Numbered from the stretch's first letter, positions 42,577 through 52,340 are shown. The stretch is DNA of 64,000 bases from Ruminococcus sp. (GCA_017558505.1 JAFYUM010000010.1:16694-80693); one strand, 5' to 3'. The notes: generated by a model not told the origin, from the letters alone. Made by a program: numbers and translations.

Positions 42577-43853
42577 ACCTTTCTCCTTTTCTTCTTGTTA
42601 TTTTTCTTTTTCGAGGGATTTGCAAACACAGGTGACTGTGCCGCAACTATCATGCCTATCATAAGTCCGCTTACAACCATGGAACTGCCGCCTGCGGATA
42701 TAAATGGCAGGGTTACACCTGTAAAGGGAATCATATTGCATGAGCCGAAAATATTCAACGCCATTTGCATTGTAAATGCAGCACATACCCCTGCACACAT
42801 TGTTCCGTGATAGTATGAACGAGGCGGATTTACAAGGGGCATAGCCACAATAAGCAGCAGCATGAATACTGTCATAATCGCAAAGAGAAGTCCCCATTCT
42901 TCGCTGATTGTAGCAAATACTATATCGCTTTCATAGGCGAAAACTTCGTGGAGGAAGCCGTTTCCTGCACCCTTTCCAAACCAGCCGCCCTCTGCTATAG
43001 CTATGAGTGCCTTTGTCTGCTGATAGCCGTCCTCGTTGGGATTGCTCCATATATCGGCAAAAAGTCGTGCCTTAACATAAGCAGGGGCAAGGATTATGCC
43101 TATAATTGCCGCAACTGCCACAACAGAACCTGCTATAATAATAGTTTTCCTTGAAAATTTCGCCTTGGGATAGCAAATTCTCATAAAGAAGCATGAGGCA
43201 TATATCGCCGCAAAGGTGGGGATACTACCCAAATCGCGGCACCACCACTGGAAAAGTATAACTACAGCGGTTATGCCAAATACAATAAGATTATCATACA
43301 CCACGTTAAATTCCATAACCTTATGCCTGTTCTGCTGTTCCGCAATTGACGTAGCACAGGCAAGAACAAGCAATGGCTTGATAAACTCCGAGGGCTGGAT
43401 TGACATAAAACCGAAGTCAATCCACATACTTCTGTCACCCGTAAAGAGGAATATCACAACTAAAAGTATGCCGATACCTGCCCACAAAAACTTCTTTTTC
43501 GTCTGTATCCAGCGATGATTGCGGCATAAAATATATCCGATACGGCAAGATACAAGGGCGGCTATAATCGTTATAAAATGCTTGGTTTCAAAATGGACTC
43601 CGCCGAAGCAGGACTGAAAAATCATACTCATGTTAAGTATGAGCAGCAGCATAAAATCAACTGCATATGTCCTCTGCTTAAAAAACGGCATAATGACAAA
43701 ATATACAGCGTCAAGCAGTACAACAGCTGCACTCAATGTAATAACATCATTGACGCTGGCATAATTTCCGTTGTTATATACACTCATAAGCATTGAACCA
43801 TGAACTGCCACAACGAAAATACACGACAGCAGATATGAAAGGACTCCGCTCAT
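42573..43853 (-). CDS. FtsW/RodA/SpoVE family peptidoglycan polymerase
   Basis: A 426-residue SEDS glycosyltransferase with about ten membrane spans. The family block GFMSIQPSEFIKPLLVLACA (with the functional Glu) is near residue 170, and the C-terminal PFTGVTLPFISAGGSS is the SEDS signature. The basic tail (KKKNNKKKRRKV) is cytoplasmic. Middle gene of an FHA-SEDS-PBP operon, linked by ATGA overlaps on both sides. Likely polymerises glycan strands with the adjacent class B PBP. Confidence 0.94.
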   Translation of the reverse strand: MSGVLSYLLSCIFVVAVHGSMLMSVYNNGNYASVNDVITLSAAVVLLDAVYFVIMPFFKQRTYAVDFMLLLILNMSMIFQSCFGGVHFETKHFITIIAALVSCRIGYILCRNHRWIQTKKKFLWAGIGILLVVIFLFTGDRSMWIDFGFMSIQPSEFIKPLLVLACATSIAEQQNRHKVMEFNVVYDNLIVFGITAVVILFQWWCRDLGSIPTFAAIYASCFFMRICYPKAKFSRKTIIIAGSVVAVAAIIGIILAPAYVKARLFADIWSNPNEDGYQQTKALIAIAEGGWFGKGAGNGFLHEVFAYESDIVFATISEEWGLLFAIMTVFMLLLIVAMPLVNPPRSYYHGTMCAGVCAAFTMQMALNIFGSCNMIPFTGVTLPFISAGGSSMVVSGLMIGMIVAAQSPVFANPSKKKNNKKKRRKV

Positions 43854-44248
43854 TTCTGAACCCTCCTTTTTCTGAAAATAAGGTTACGGTTTCCGAGAGT
43901 AATTACATCCCCCTCGTAAATGCGTACATGACGGACAGGCTCGCCGTTTACAAATAACCCCGATTTAGAGCCTATATCAGTTATCATCCATTTACCGTCC
44001 GTGACATTCAGCATTGCATGATATCTCGATACAGACATATCCTGTAAACGTATATCTGCCGAAGCGTGTCTGCCTATAAGTATTTCATCACATTCGAGAT
44101 GATACACATGATTTTCGTCAGCAAGCTCCATATCATTGGCGAGCTTACTCCACACCTTTTTTCCTGAACGCTTTTCCATGTATGATGTAAAAATAAGAAC
44201 TATGGCACATATATCAAGCAATGCAGCAGTATATAGTGTTACTTCCAT
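43850..44248 (-). CDS. Membrane-anchored FHA domain protein
   Basis: A 132-residue protein with one N-terminal membrane helix (about 3-22) and a C-terminal FHA phosphothreonine-binding domain: ILIGRHASADIRLQD, SVSRYHAML, DIGSKSGLFVNG and YEGDVITLG. The start at 44248 follows AAAGGGG; an upstream ATG at 44266 lacks one. First gene of the FHA-SEDS-PBP operon, reminiscent of the actinobacterial fhaAB-rodA-pbpA cluster but without pknAB or a phosphatase nearby. Probably recruits a phosphorylated regulator to the wall synthase. Confidence 0.92.
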   Translation of the reverse strand: MEVTLYTAALLDICAIVLIFTSYMEKRSGKKVWSKLANDMELADENHVYHLECDEILIGRHASADIRLQDMSVSRYHAMLNVTDGKWMITDIGSKSGLFVNGEPVRHVRIYEGDVITLGNRNLIFRKRRVQK

Positions 44249-44279
44249 AATTATAACCCCTTTCATAATTGTTTCGTAT

Positions 44280-44308
44280 ATTATACCACATATTTATGTC
44301 AATTTCAA
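44280..44308 (-). promoter_or_regulatory. Promoter of the FHA-SEDS-PBP operon
   Basis: Minus-strand TTGAAA (44303-44308), 17-nt spacer, TATAAT (44280-44285). Confidence 0.75.
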
Positions 44309-44352
44309 GTAATGTACTTTTTTTGTAATTATTTTTAATATATCTGATACTA

Positions 44353-44381
44353 TTGCATTTTTCTGCATTATATGGTATAAT
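44353..44381 (+). promoter_or_regulatory. fhs promoter
   Basis: TTGCAT (44353-44358), 17-nt spacer, TATAAT (44376-44381), leader about 45 nt. Divergent from the FHA operon promoter 45 nt away. Confidence 0.78.
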
Positions 44382-44433
44382 AATTTTTGTGGATATTTTC
44401 CATATCAATTAATTTACAATCGGAGGTATTACC

Positions 44434-46113
44434 ATGCTTACTGATATAGAAATCGCTCAGGGAGCGAAAATGAAAAAAATAACAGAAATCGCTTCTTCTC
44501 TCGGTATTTCCGAGGACTGCCTTGAACCCTACGGTCACTATAAGGCAAAGCTTTCCGAAACTCTTTACTCACAGACTGCTTTCCGCAAGGACGGTAATCT
44601 TATACTTGTAACCGCTATAAATCCCACACCCGCCGGTGAAGGTAAGACTACTGTAAGTGTTGGTCTTGCTGAAGCTATGGGTAAAATCGGCAAAAATGCC
44701 GTTCTCGCTCTCCGTGAGCCCTCACTGGGCCCTGTTTTCGGTATAAAGGGAGGTGCAGCAGGCGGCGGATATGCACAGGTTGTTCCCATGGAGGATATCA
44801 ACCTCCACTTCACAGGCGATATGCACGCTATTACATCTGCAAACAACCTCCTCTGTGCTATGCTTGATAACCATATCCAGCAGGGAAATGAACTCCGCAT
44901 CGACCAGCGTCGAGTACTTTTTAAGCGTTGTCTTGATATGAATGACCGTGCACTCCGTAATACTGTGATAGGTCTTGGCGGAAAGCTGAACGGAGTTCCC
45001 CGTGAGGACGGTTTCCAGATTACCGTTGCATCAGAGGTTATGGCTATACTCTGTCTTGCTACCGATTTAGCAGATCTTAAAAAGCGTCTTGGCAATATCC
45101 TTGTTGCATATGACCTTGACGGCAAGCCCGTATTCGCTGAACAGCTCGGCTGTACAGGTGCTATGACAGCTCTTTTAAAGGATGCTCTCAAGCCCAATCT
45201 CGTACAGACACTTGAAAATAATCCTGCATTTATCCACGGCGGCCCATTTGCAAACATCGCTCACGGCTGCAACTCTGTACGTGCTACAAAGCTTGCCCTT
45301 AAGCTTGGCGATTACTGCATTACAGAGGCAGGCTTCGGCTCTGACCTTGGTGCTGAAAAATTCTTCGATATCAAGTGCCGCTATGCAGGTCTTAAACCCT
45401 CCTGTGTTGTACTCGTTGCTACTATCCGTGCACTGAAATACAACGGCGGAGTTCCGAAAACTGATCTTGTAAAGGAAAATATGTGGGCACTTGAAAAGGG
45501 TATTGTAAACTTACAGACACACATCGAAAATATGCACAAGTTCCATGTTCCCGTTGTTGTGGCTATCAACAGATTCCACACTGATACAGACGCAGAGGTT
45601 GAGTTTGTACGCAATTTCTGTGCTGATATGGGCGTTGAAGTGTCTATGTGCGAAGTATTCGCCAAGGGCGGCGAAGGCGGCATTGACCTCGCTACAAAGG
45701 TATGTGAAACAATTGCTCTCACAGAAAATGACAGCGACGGCTTCCGTCCCCTGTACCCCGCAGAGCTTCCCATTAAGGAGAAAATTGAAATCCTTGCAAA
45801 GGAAATTTACCGTGCAGACGGTGTAAACTTCACTTCACAGGCTGAAAAGGCTATCAAGGAAATTGAGGGTATCGGCTTCCGCAACCTCCCTGTCTGCGTT
45901 GCAAAGACACAGTATTCCCTCTCCGACGATCCCGCTATGCTAGGCAAGCCGAAGAATTTCAGAATTACCGTACGTGACGCAAAGCTTTCCGCAGGTGCAG
46001 GCTTTGTAGTTCTCTACACAGGCGATATTCTCACTATGCCTGGTCTCCCGAAGAAGCCCTCGGCTCTCAATATCGACTGCGATAACAACGGTAATATTTC
46101 GGGACTTTTCTGA
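44434..46113 (+). CDS. fhs: Formate-tetrahydrofolate ligase
   Basis: ATP-dependent synthesis of 10-formyl-THF from formate, supplying one-carbon units for purines and fMet. At 559 residues it is full length. Nucleotide motif [18 protein letters not shown] near residue 66, with [20 protein letters not shown] and GDMHAI following, all diagnostic. Good GGAGG ribosome binding site. Strong codon bias suggests high expression. No acetyl-CoA pathway partner is next to it. tsaE starts one base after its stop. Confidence 0.97.
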   Translation: MLTDIEIAQGAKMKKITEIASSLGISEDCLEPYGHYKAKLSETLYSQTAFRKDGNLILVTAINPTPAGEGKTTVSVGLAEAMGKIGKNAVLALREPSLGPVFGIKGGAAGGGYAQVVPMEDINLHFTGDMHAITSANNLLCAMLDNHIQQGNELRIDQRRVLFKRCLDMNDRALRNTVIGLGGKLNGVPREDGFQITVASEVMAILCLATDLADLKKRLGNILVAYDLDGKPVFAEQLGCTGAMTALLKDALKPNLVQTLENNPAFIHGGPFANIAHGCNSVRATKLALKLGDYCITEAGFGSDLGAEKFFDIKCRYAGLKPSCVVLVATIRALKYNGGVPKTDLVKENMWALEKGIVNLQTHIENMHKFHVPVVVAINRFHTDTDAEVEFVRNFCADMGVEVSMCEVFAKGGEGGIDLATKVCETIALTENDSDGFRPLYPAELPIKEKIEILAKEIYRADGVNFTSQAEKAIKEIEGIGFRNLPVCVAKTQYSLSDDPAMLGKPKNFRITVRDAKLSAGAGFVVLYTGDILTMPGLPKKPSALNIDCDNNGNISGLF

Positions 46114-46114
46114 T

Positions 46115-46561
46115 ATGACAAGAACAATTATTACAAATTCCCCCGAGGAAACAATTGAAGCTGCTGCCGAGATCGGCGGACTTCTGAAAAAAGGCGATAT
46201 TATCACATACAAGGGCGATTTAGGCGCAGGCAAAACCACATTCACACGTGGCCTTGCCCTTGGTCTTGGTCTGGGGGATATAGTTACCTCCCCTACCTTT
46301 GCCCTTGTAAACGAGTACATCGGAGAAGATATCAACCTTTACCATTTTGATATGTACCGCATCACAAGCGAATGGGATCTTGAGTCCTGCGGCTTTTATG
46401 ATTATGATTTCAGCAATAATGTAGCCGCCGTTGAATGGTCTGAAAATATCGAAAAATATCTTTCGGGTAAGATTATAAATATTACTATAAATGCTCTTGA
46501 CGAGCATAAACGTGAAATCACTTTAGAGGGAGATGAACGCTTTGCTTCTGCTTGGAATTGA
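46115..46561 (+). CDS. tsaE: tRNA t6A biosynthesis ATPase TsaE
   Basis: A 148-residue ATPase of the TsaBDE complex that makes N6-threonylcarbamoyladenosine at position 37 of ANN-decoding tRNAs. Walker A GDLGAGKTTFTRGLA near residue 34, then SPTFALVNEY and LYHFDMYRI, then VEWSENI, all family-specific. It starts one base after the fhs stop and overlaps tsaB by 29 nt, so translation is coupled. Confidence 0.96.
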   Translation: MTRTIITNSPEETIEAAAEIGGLLKKGDIITYKGDLGAGKTTFTRGLALGLGLGDIVTSPTFALVNEYIGEDINLYHFDMYRITSEWDLESCGFYDYDFSNNVAAVEWSENIEKYLSGKIINITINALDEHKREITLEGDERFASAWN

Positions 46562-47234
46562 TACTTCGGGTAAAGTTGCTTCCGCTGCCCTTTTTGATAT
46601 CGACAACGAGGTTATTATTGCTGAAACCTCGCTGTATACGCAGAAAACCCACTCGCAGATTATTATGCCCATGGTGAAAGGCATTATTGAACAGGCAGGC
46701 AAATCCGTAAAGGATATAAGCCATATTGCCGTTGCAAAGGGCCCGGGAAGTTATACGGGACTGCGTATAGGTATTGCAGGTGTAAAAGCTATGGGCTTTG
46801 CTCTGGATTGTAAATGCTGTGGTGTTTCCACCCTGAAAGCACTTGCCTGCAATAATATCGCCTACAAGGGTGTTATATGCTCTGTGATGAAAGCAAGGGC
46901 AGATCTGGTATATGCCGCTGTTTACAGAAGCGACTGCTACGCTCTTGAAACCGTAATGGAGGAGCAACTGTTAAGCTGTGATGAACTGGCAGAATTTCTG
47001 GCACTGAATGGAACAGAAGTTATGTTATGCGGCGACGGTGCGGCAGAATTTTTCACAACCTACCGCTCACCAATGTTCATTATCGCCCCACCACAGGGAC
47101 GTTTACAATCAGCCTGCGGAGTCTGTCTTGGTGCTATGTCGGAGAATTTTGTTCTTCCCGATGAACTGGAGGCTTCATATCTGCAAAAGGTACAGGCTGA
47201 AAAAATTCTTGAAAAAAAGGAGAATGAAAAATGA
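46533..47234 (+). CDS. tsaB: tRNA t6A biosynthesis protein TsaB
   Basis: A 233-residue actin-fold (ASKHA) protein that dimerises with TsaD. N-terminal LGIDTSGKVASAALFD, THSQIIMPMV and KGPGSYTGLRIG (about residue 70) are diagnostic. It overlaps tsaE by 29 nt and rpiB by 4 nt. The separate rimI and tsaD that often follow are missing here; rpiB follows instead. Confidence 0.95.
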   Translation: MNALLLLGIDTSGKVASAALFDIDNEVIIAETSLYTQKTHSQIIMPMVKGIIEQAGKSVKDISHIAVAKGPGSYTGLRIGIAGVKAMGFALDCKCCGVSTLKALACNNIAYKGVICSVMKARADLVYAAVYRSDCYALETVMEEQLLSCDELAEFLALNGTEVMLCGDGAAEFFTTYRSPMFIIAPPQGRLQSACGVCLGAMSENFVLPDELEASYLQKVQAEKILEKKENEK

Positions 47235-47665
47235 TAGCTATCGGATGCGACCACGCAGCTGTTGAAATGAAAAAGGAAATTATCAAGGCACTTTCTGAAA
47301 AGGGCTTTGAATTCAAGGATATGGGTACCGACGGCGAGCCCTGTGACTATCCCAATATGGCTGAAGCTGTATGCGGCGTAGTTACATCAGGAGAATGCGA
47401 AAGAGGTATTCTCCTCTGTGGCACAGGCATTGGTATGTCAATTGCCGCTAACAAGATAAAGGGAATACGTGCCGCACTCTGTGCTGACTCATTCTCAACA
47501 AAGTATACACGTCTGCACAACGATTCAAATATCATGTGCATGGGTGCAAGAACTACAGGTGTAGGTCTTGCCTGCGAACTTGCCGAAATCTTCCTAACAA
47601 CAGGCTTTGAGGGCGGCAGACATCAGCGCAGGGTTGATCTTATTACTGCTCTTGAAAACAAGTAA
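47231..47665 (+). CDS. rpiB: Ribose 5-phosphate isomerase B
   Basis: A 144-residue isomerase interconverting ribose 5-phosphate and ribulose 5-phosphate. Family blocks are IGCDHAAVEMKKEI, DYPNMAEAV, GILLCGTGIGMSIAANK (catalytic Cys about residue 66) and NDSNIMCMGARTTG. ATG overlaps the tsaB stop. Sits in a plus-strand run with fhs-tsaEB and a small membrane protein. Confidence 0.95.
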   Translation: MIAIGCDHAAVEMKKEIIKALSEKGFEFKDMGTDGEPCDYPNMAEAVCGVVTSGECERGILLCGTGIGMSIAANKIKGIRAALCADSFSTKYTRLHNDSNIMCMGARTTGVGLACELAEIFLTTGFEGGRHQRRVDLITALENK

Positions 47666-47707
47666 TCCGCTTGTTTTGAAGATATATTGATTGTTGGAGG
47701 TAAAAAA

Positions 47708-48160
47708 ATGGCAAAGAAATCAAAGTACGAAAACGAGCTCGACAGAGCTTACCGTGATCTTAAGGATTACAACGATGCACGTGAGAAGAACAGAAACGAC
47801 CTGTTACAGTTCTTCGTAGGACTCCTTATGTTGGCAGCAGGTGTGTTTATGATATTCCAGAATCTGAATATTGAAAGCACATGGGGTTACGGCGGTTATT
47901 TATTCAGTTTCGGCGGAATCAACCTGCCAAACGGAACGATCTTTGTTCCCCTGTTCATCGGTATTGTAATGCTTTTCCTCATGGATAGAAAAATCTTCGG
48001 ATGGATTTTCGTTGCTGTGGGACTTGTTATAATCCTTGCAGCGGTGCTTATGAGTGTCCGCATGCACTGGAGAACAACAAACGCATATATGTTTGTGCTT
48101 ATGTTCGGTCTTACTGCAGCAGGCGGCGGTCTTGTTCTCAGACAGCTTTTCAAGAAATAA
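47708..48160 (+). CDS. Four-span hypothetical membrane protein
   Basis: A 150-residue protein. A charged cytoplasmic N-terminus (about residues 1-30, KYENELDRAYRDLKDY) is followed by four membrane spans (about 33-53, 78-93, 97-117, 123-143). The start at 47708 follows a TTGGAGG ribosome binding site. No family recognised. Last gene of the fhs run. Confidence 0.75.
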   Translation: MAKKSKYENELDRAYRDLKDYNDAREKNRNDLLQFFVGLLMLAAGVFMIFQNLNIESTWGYGGYLFSFGGINLPNGTIFVPLFIGIVMLFLMDRKIFGWIFVAVGLVIILAAVLMSVRMHWRTTNAYMFVLMFGLTAAGGGLVLRQLFKK

Positions 48161-48164
48161 CTTT

Positions 48165-48192
48165 AAAGGGTATCGCAAATGCGATACCCTTT
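48165..48192. terminator. Bidirectional terminator
   Basis: A 13-bp stem (48165-48177 with 48180-48192) closes the plus-strand fhs run and the convergent transglutaminase lipoprotein gene. Confidence 0.9.
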
Positions 48193-48194
48193 CT

Positions 48195-49307
48195 TTAATA
48201 TTGTATACTTAAAACATACATATTATCATTTTTACTATAACTTACACTTTCACTTATATCAGCATATTCTGTAAGGCTCCATAATTCTCCGTTTTCAAAC
48301 AAACTGGTAAAGGCAGCATCATACGCCTGCTTTGACGAAAACATAAGCTCAACCTTTCCTTCGTCAGGTGATGACATCATCGCCTGCCCCACATCTTCTG
48401 CGTTATAAACCGTAAGATAACTGTCATAGCGGACAAAAAAATTCTGCTCCATGGAATAACAGGTGGGGACGAAAAACTGTTCCTTGTGCAATATGCGATT
48501 TTTATTCATACGCATATCATCAATAAGAAAATATGTATGACTTACAGGATCTGTTTCATCGTCGGTATCATCCCATGTAAGATCAAGCCAGTAATATTTG
48601 TTATCAATCATGATGTAATTCCAGGCATGACCGACATTTTCTCCGTTTTCATCGGCAACCTCACCTGTGACAACTCCGCAATCAATTCCAAGCCGTTTCA
48701 TGACATATGAAAACGCTTTGGAATATCCTCCGCAGACAGCTTCTCCAAGTACAAGGCATCCATATACCGTATCCCATGTACCTATTTCATCTACGCCCTT
48801 TCTATCTGTTGCATATACGGTGGTGTTGGCTATATAATCATAAACGTAAAGTGCCTTTTCAAAGTCATCAAGTCCCTGTGGTATTGACGATAAAATCTGA
48901 TTTGAAGCAGCTTCAATTTCATAAAGTTTATCAAGAACAACCTGCGGCTCATAAGCGTCAGCACCATGAAAACTTACCGTTGACGTGGTTTCCATAAATG
49001 TTCCTGATGATTTCACTAAATAATACTCATAGCCTATCCAGTAATATTCAGGAAAATCATTCTCAATACGTCTTAAGACAGCCGTCAGTGTATCATCTTC
49101 AAACACTCCGTACAGATCAATGAGCAGATTTCCCTTTGCCATTTCCTGCACAAGACCGTCATAAACTTCCTGCTCACTCATATATGAATCAGATGACGTG
49201 TTCTGTTCTCTATCAACAGACGGCGCATAATCAGTAACGGTTATATCTATACAGCCTACAAGAAATACTGACGAAATAAACAATGCAACCAATTTCAACA
49301 GTTTCAT
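48195..49307 (-). CDS. Lipoprotein with transglutaminase-like domain
   Basis: A 370-residue exported lipoprotein (lipobox F-L-V-G-C, residue 19). The transglutaminase-like core (about 150-265) shows the Cys in YGCLVLGEAVCGGYSKAF, the His in GHAWNYI and the Asp in YWLDLTWDD, that is, an intact Cys-His-Asp triad. It could be a surface protease or crosslinking/peptidoglycan-acting enzyme; the substrate is unknown. The N-terminal region after the lipobox is acidic and predicted disordered. It lies 16 nt after ldh, so probably co-transcribed, although functionally unrelated. Confidence 0.88.
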   Translation of the reverse strand: MKLLKLVALFISSVFLVGCIDITVTDYAPSVDREQNTSSDSYMSEQEVYDGLVQEMAKGNLLIDLYGVFEDDTLTAVLRRIENDFPEYYWIGYEYYLVKSSGTFMETTSTVSFHGADAYEPQVVLDKLYEIEAASNQILSSIPQGLDDFEKALYVYDYIANTTVYATDRKGVDEIGTWDTVYGCLVLGEAVCGGYSKAFSYVMKRLGIDCGVVTGEVADENGENVGHAWNYIMIDNKYYWLDLTWDDTDDETDPVSHTYFLIDDMRMNKNRILHKEQFFVPTCYSMEQNFFVRYDSYLTVYNAEDVGQAMMSSPDEGKVELMFSSKQAYDAAFTSLFENGELWSLTEYADISESVSYSKNDNMYVLSIQY

Positions 49308-49323
49308 AGCATTCCTTTCAGCA

Positions 49324-50274
49324 TCAGATTACACCCTCGAAACTTTCTTCGAGAATATCAACAGATTTTCTGAAACTTTCAAGTTCTTCATCAGTAAGTG
49401 AAAGCTCAAGAATTTCCTTGACTCCGTTTCTGCCGATTATACAGGGAACGCCTGCGAAAGCATTTTTGCATCCATATTCGCCGCACAGCTTTGCCGATAC
49501 TGTGAGTACGCTGTTTTCATCACCTAAAATAGCCTTGACAATACGTGTTATAGCCATTCCAATGCCGTAATAGGTTGCATTTTTCGCTTCAATTATCTTA
49601 TAAGCGGCAGTACGCACCTGCTCCTCAATCTTTTTCATATCCTCAAGACAATAACCGGTACAATTTTCTTCAAGAATTTCAGAAATACGCTTTGTCGCAA
49701 GCATCATCTGCGAAACAGGTGCAAACTCGCTGTCACCATGCTCACCCATTACATAGGCATGAATATTTTTAGGATCCACCATGAAATAATCACCTAAAAG
49801 ATAGCGTAAACGGGCTGTATCAAGGGAAGTACCTGTACCGATTACCCTTGAAGCTCCGAAACGTGAAAGCTCATATGTTACTCTCGTCATAATGTCAACA
49901 GGATTTGTTGCAACAAGGAAAATTCCGTCAAAACCTGATTTTATTACAGGGGTGATAATGGAGCGGAATACTTCTGCATTACGCTGTAAAAGGTCAAGTC
50001 GTGTTTCGCCCTCTTTTTGTGCTACTCCTGCAGCAATTACAATTATATCCGCATCCTTGCAATCACTGTATTCACCTGCATAAATCTTCATATTAGACTT
50101 ACCGAATGCAAGACCGTGATTAAGATCCATGGCCTCGCCCTCGGCACGCTTTTTGTTGATGTCAATGAGCACAAGCTCATTGCATATTCCGCCCTGATTT
50201 ACAAGTGCGTATGCAAAGCTCATACCAACCATGCCTGTACCAATAAGCACAACTTTTCCTTTTGAAGTATTCAT
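49324..50274 (-). CDS. ldh: L-lactate dehydrogenase
   Basis: A 316-residue NAD-dependent dehydrogenase for fermentative lactate formation. Rossmann motif LIGTGMVGMSFAYAL near residue 10, and the catalytic His in MGEHGDSEF near residue 176. The substrate loop GVAQKEGETRLDLLQRN has Gln at the specificity position, indicating pyruvate/lactate, not malate. Located downstream of hpt (43-nt gap). Confidence 0.95.
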   Translation of the reverse strand: MNTSKGKVVLIGTGMVGMSFAYALVNQGGICNELVLIDINKKRAEGEAMDLNHGLAFGKSNMKIYAGEYSDCKDADIIVIAAGVAQKEGETRLDLLQRNAEVFRSIITPVIKSGFDGIFLVATNPVDIMTRVTYELSRFGASRVIGTGTSLDTARLRYLLGDYFMVDPKNIHAYVMGEHGDSEFAPVSQMMLATKRISEILEENCTGYCLEDMKKIEEQVRTAAYKIIEAKNATYYGIGMAITRIVKAILGDENSVLTVSAKLCGEYGCKNAFAGVPCIIGRNGVKEILELSLTDEELESFRKSVDILEESFEGVI

Positions 50275-50317
50275 GATAGCTCCCCCTTCGATAACTAAAA
50301 ATAATTTGAAGAAATAA

Positions 50318-50851
50318 TTAACCCATTTCTCCTACATATGGCAGATTTCTGTAATAACCATCACAATCAAGACCGTAACCAATCACAAATTTATCAGGAA
50401 TTGTGAAAAGAACGTAATCTGCTTTAAAATCAACAACACGACGTTCAGGCTTGTCTAAAAGTGTTACAACCCTGAATGTGTGGGGATTTCTTGATTTCAA
50501 TATTTCTGTTATTTTTTTAAGGGTACGGCCTGTGTCAATAATATCCTCGGCAATTATTACATTATACTGCGAAAGATCCTTTTCTATATCGAGAATAATA
50601 TTAACATTTCCCGTTGATTCCTTACCCTCATAACTTTTTGCCGCCATAAAAGCAATTTCGCAGGGCACGCTGATTGATCTTGCAAGATCGGCTGCAAATA
50701 CAAATCCACCGTTTAAGATACTTACAAGGAGAATAGGTTTACCGTCATAAAGGCTATCAATATATTTTCCTGCCTCTTTGGTTTTTTCCCTTATTTCATC
50801 CTCTGATATTATAACACCTTTGATAGAATTTATGTATTTTTCCATTTCCAT
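50318..50851 (-). CDS. hpt: Hypoxanthine phosphoribosyltransferase
   Basis: Purine salvage enzyme converting hypoxanthine/guanine and PRPP to IMP/GMP. The PRPP-binding motif VIIAEDIIDTGRTL is near residue 90 of the 177-residue form, with the S-I-L-N-G-G-F-V-F block and DKFVIGYGLD near the end. The start at 50851 is preferred because AAGGAAA precedes it; ATG at 50869 is in frame but has no ribosome binding site. Likely co-transcribed with ldh. Confidence 0.93.
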   Translation of the reverse strand: MEMEKYINSIKGVIISEDEIREKTKEAGKYIDSLYDGKPILLVSILNGGFVFAADLARSISVPCEIAFMAAKSYEGKESTGNVNIILDIEKDLSQYNVIIAEDIIDTGRTLKKITEILKSRNPHTFRVVTLLDKPERRVVDFKADYVLFTIPDKFVIGYGLDCDGYYRNLPYVGEMG

Positions 50852-50883
50852 TTTTTCATTTCCTTCCATAAAACTATGTAAAT

Positions 50884-50912
50884 ATTATACAATAATTCCA
50901 CACGAAAGTCAA
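50884..50912 (-). promoter_or_regulatory. hpt promoter
   Basis: Minus-strand TTGACT (50907-50912), 17-nt spacer, TATAAT (50884-50889). Confidence 0.78.
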
Positions 50913-50944
50913 TAGCGGTATTGCCTTATCATTTCAAATTCCTT

Positions 50945-51751
50945 TTATTTATAAAATCTCTTGAAATTCTCACTTAAAATCATACGGTTTTCTTCCTCTG
51001 TAAAACCAAGAGCGAAAAATCTTTCAAGCTCCTCCATATGATTCCACATCGGGAAATCACAGGCGAAAAAGCTGTTTTCCACACCGAAACCACGTATTCT
51101 CTCTGCCGCCTTTTCCGCAGACATAAATGCAAGGGAACTGCATATATCAATACGCAGATTTTCAAATCCGATAAGCATCTCCTGAGCCTCGTCCCAACAA
51201 CCGTATCCGCCGATATGAGCCGCCTGCAATTTAAGCCTCGGGAAATTCTCGCATATTTTTCTTATTCTTGCAGGTGCAGAACGGTCATATCTGGGATCAC
51301 CACAATGAATAAGCAAGGGCAGTTCTCCTTCCATTATCTCATATATTTTAAATGCTTCAGGAGAATCTGCGTTGAAATCCTGAAAATCCGGGTGAAGCTT
51401 TACACCGTGAAGCCCAAGCTCCTTAATCTGTGCAATATCACCTTCTATATCCTCAGAAAGCGGATGAGTTGTACCAAATCCGAAAAACTGTGGATATTTT
51501 TTACATTCCTCTGCAATAAAGTTATTGATAACCCGCACCTGCTGGGGAACTGTAGCAGTGGAGCAGACAAGATATTCCGATACACCTACAGCATTGCCAC
51601 CATTTACCAGATTTTCACTCATTCCGCAACCAAGCATTGGAATATCATAAAAATTACCCACATTTGCTGTTGCCTTTTCCGCAATTTTTTCAGGGAAAAT
51701 ATGTGCATGAGCGTCTATGATTTCATACTTTTCAAGAATTTCACTTTTCAT
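50945..51751 (-). CDS. Amidohydrolase family protein (PF04909 type)
   Basis: A 268-residue TIM-barrel metal hydrolase. Motifs are IDAHAHIFPEK near residue 13 (HxH), GVKLHPDFQDF near 115, LLIHCGDPR near 147 and AAHIGG near 178. The start at 51751 follows GAAGGAAAG. Last gene of the polyamine cluster, 13 nt after the histidine phosphatase. Substrate unknown; relatives act on amide, ester or decarboxylation substrates. Confidence 0.88.
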   Translation of the reverse strand: MKSEILEKYEIIDAHAHIFPEKIAEKATANVGNFYDIPMLGCGMSENLVNGGNAVGVSEYLVCSTATVPQQVRVINNFIAEECKKYPQFFGFGTTHPLSEDIEGDIAQIKELGLHGVKLHPDFQDFNADSPEAFKIYEIMEGELPLLIHCGDPRYDRSAPARIRKICENFPRLKLQAAHIGGYGCWDEAQEMLIGFENLRIDICSSLAFMSAEKAAERIRGFGVENSFFACDFPMWNHMEELERFFALGFTEEENRMILSENFKRFYK

Positions 51752-51764
51752 TTTCTTTCCTTCT

Positions 51765-52340
51765 TTATCCATTAAATACTTTTTCAATAATGAGAAGCTC
51801 CTCTTTTTCAACAAGTTTATGCCCCTCAAATCCAAGCCTCACCACATATGGGAGATAGTCGATAATTCGCAGAAATCCCTCTAAACCAAAGGATTTGTCG
51901 TAGTAATTCATAATGGTGCTGAGTGCTGTTCCATGAGTACCGAGAATAATATTCTCCCCCTCATGCTCGTCAAGAATTGCCGATATTACCTCAATGTTTC
52001 TGTCCTGCACGTCTTTCAGACACTCGCCGTCACTTTCGCTGTAGGTCATATCCGCCCAGCGCTTCTTAAACATCTCCATATTATTGCTTTTTTTGCCATT
52101 CTTCCGCTCACGCAAACGATAATCCGTATGTATCTCCAGCCCGTGTTCCTCTGCTGCCGCCTTAATGGTATTATAGCTGCGGAGATATGGACTTGAAATG
52201 GCATAATCCAGCTTTACATCGCGGAGAACACGCACAACTTCTGCGCAATCCTGCTCCCCCTCCGCAGTCAGCGGACGGTTTGCAGGATCGGGAAATTTGT
52301 AATCAGGCTGCGCGTGGCGGATAAAATATATGTTTGTCAT
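51765..52340 (-). CDS. Histidine phosphatase family protein
   Basis: A 191-residue phosphoglycerate-mutase-like phosphatase. Catalytic FIRHAQPDY at residue 6 (RHA variant), ISSPYLRSYNT near residue 49, GTHGTALS near residue 134. Its ATG overlaps the nspC stop (TAATG), so the two are coupled. Substrate unknown. Its place next to nspC is shared with the amidohydrolase downstream and may reflect operon transport only. Confidence 0.9.
   Translation of the reverse strand: MTNIYFIRHAQPDYKFPDPANRPLTAEGEQDCAEVVRVLRDVKLDYAISSPYLRSYNTIKAAAEEHGLEIHTDYRLRERKNGKKSNNMEMFKKRWADMTYSESDGECLKDVQDRNIEVISAILDEHEGENIILGTHGTALSTIMNYYDKSFGLEGFLRIIDYLPYVVRLGFEGHKLVEKEELLIIEKVFNG

Noticed and set aside
44565..45257. 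230-codon minus-strand frame inside fhs
   Set aside because: Reverse-frame artefact of the strong codon bias in fhs; Arg/Ser/Pro-rich product without any motif or ribosome binding site.
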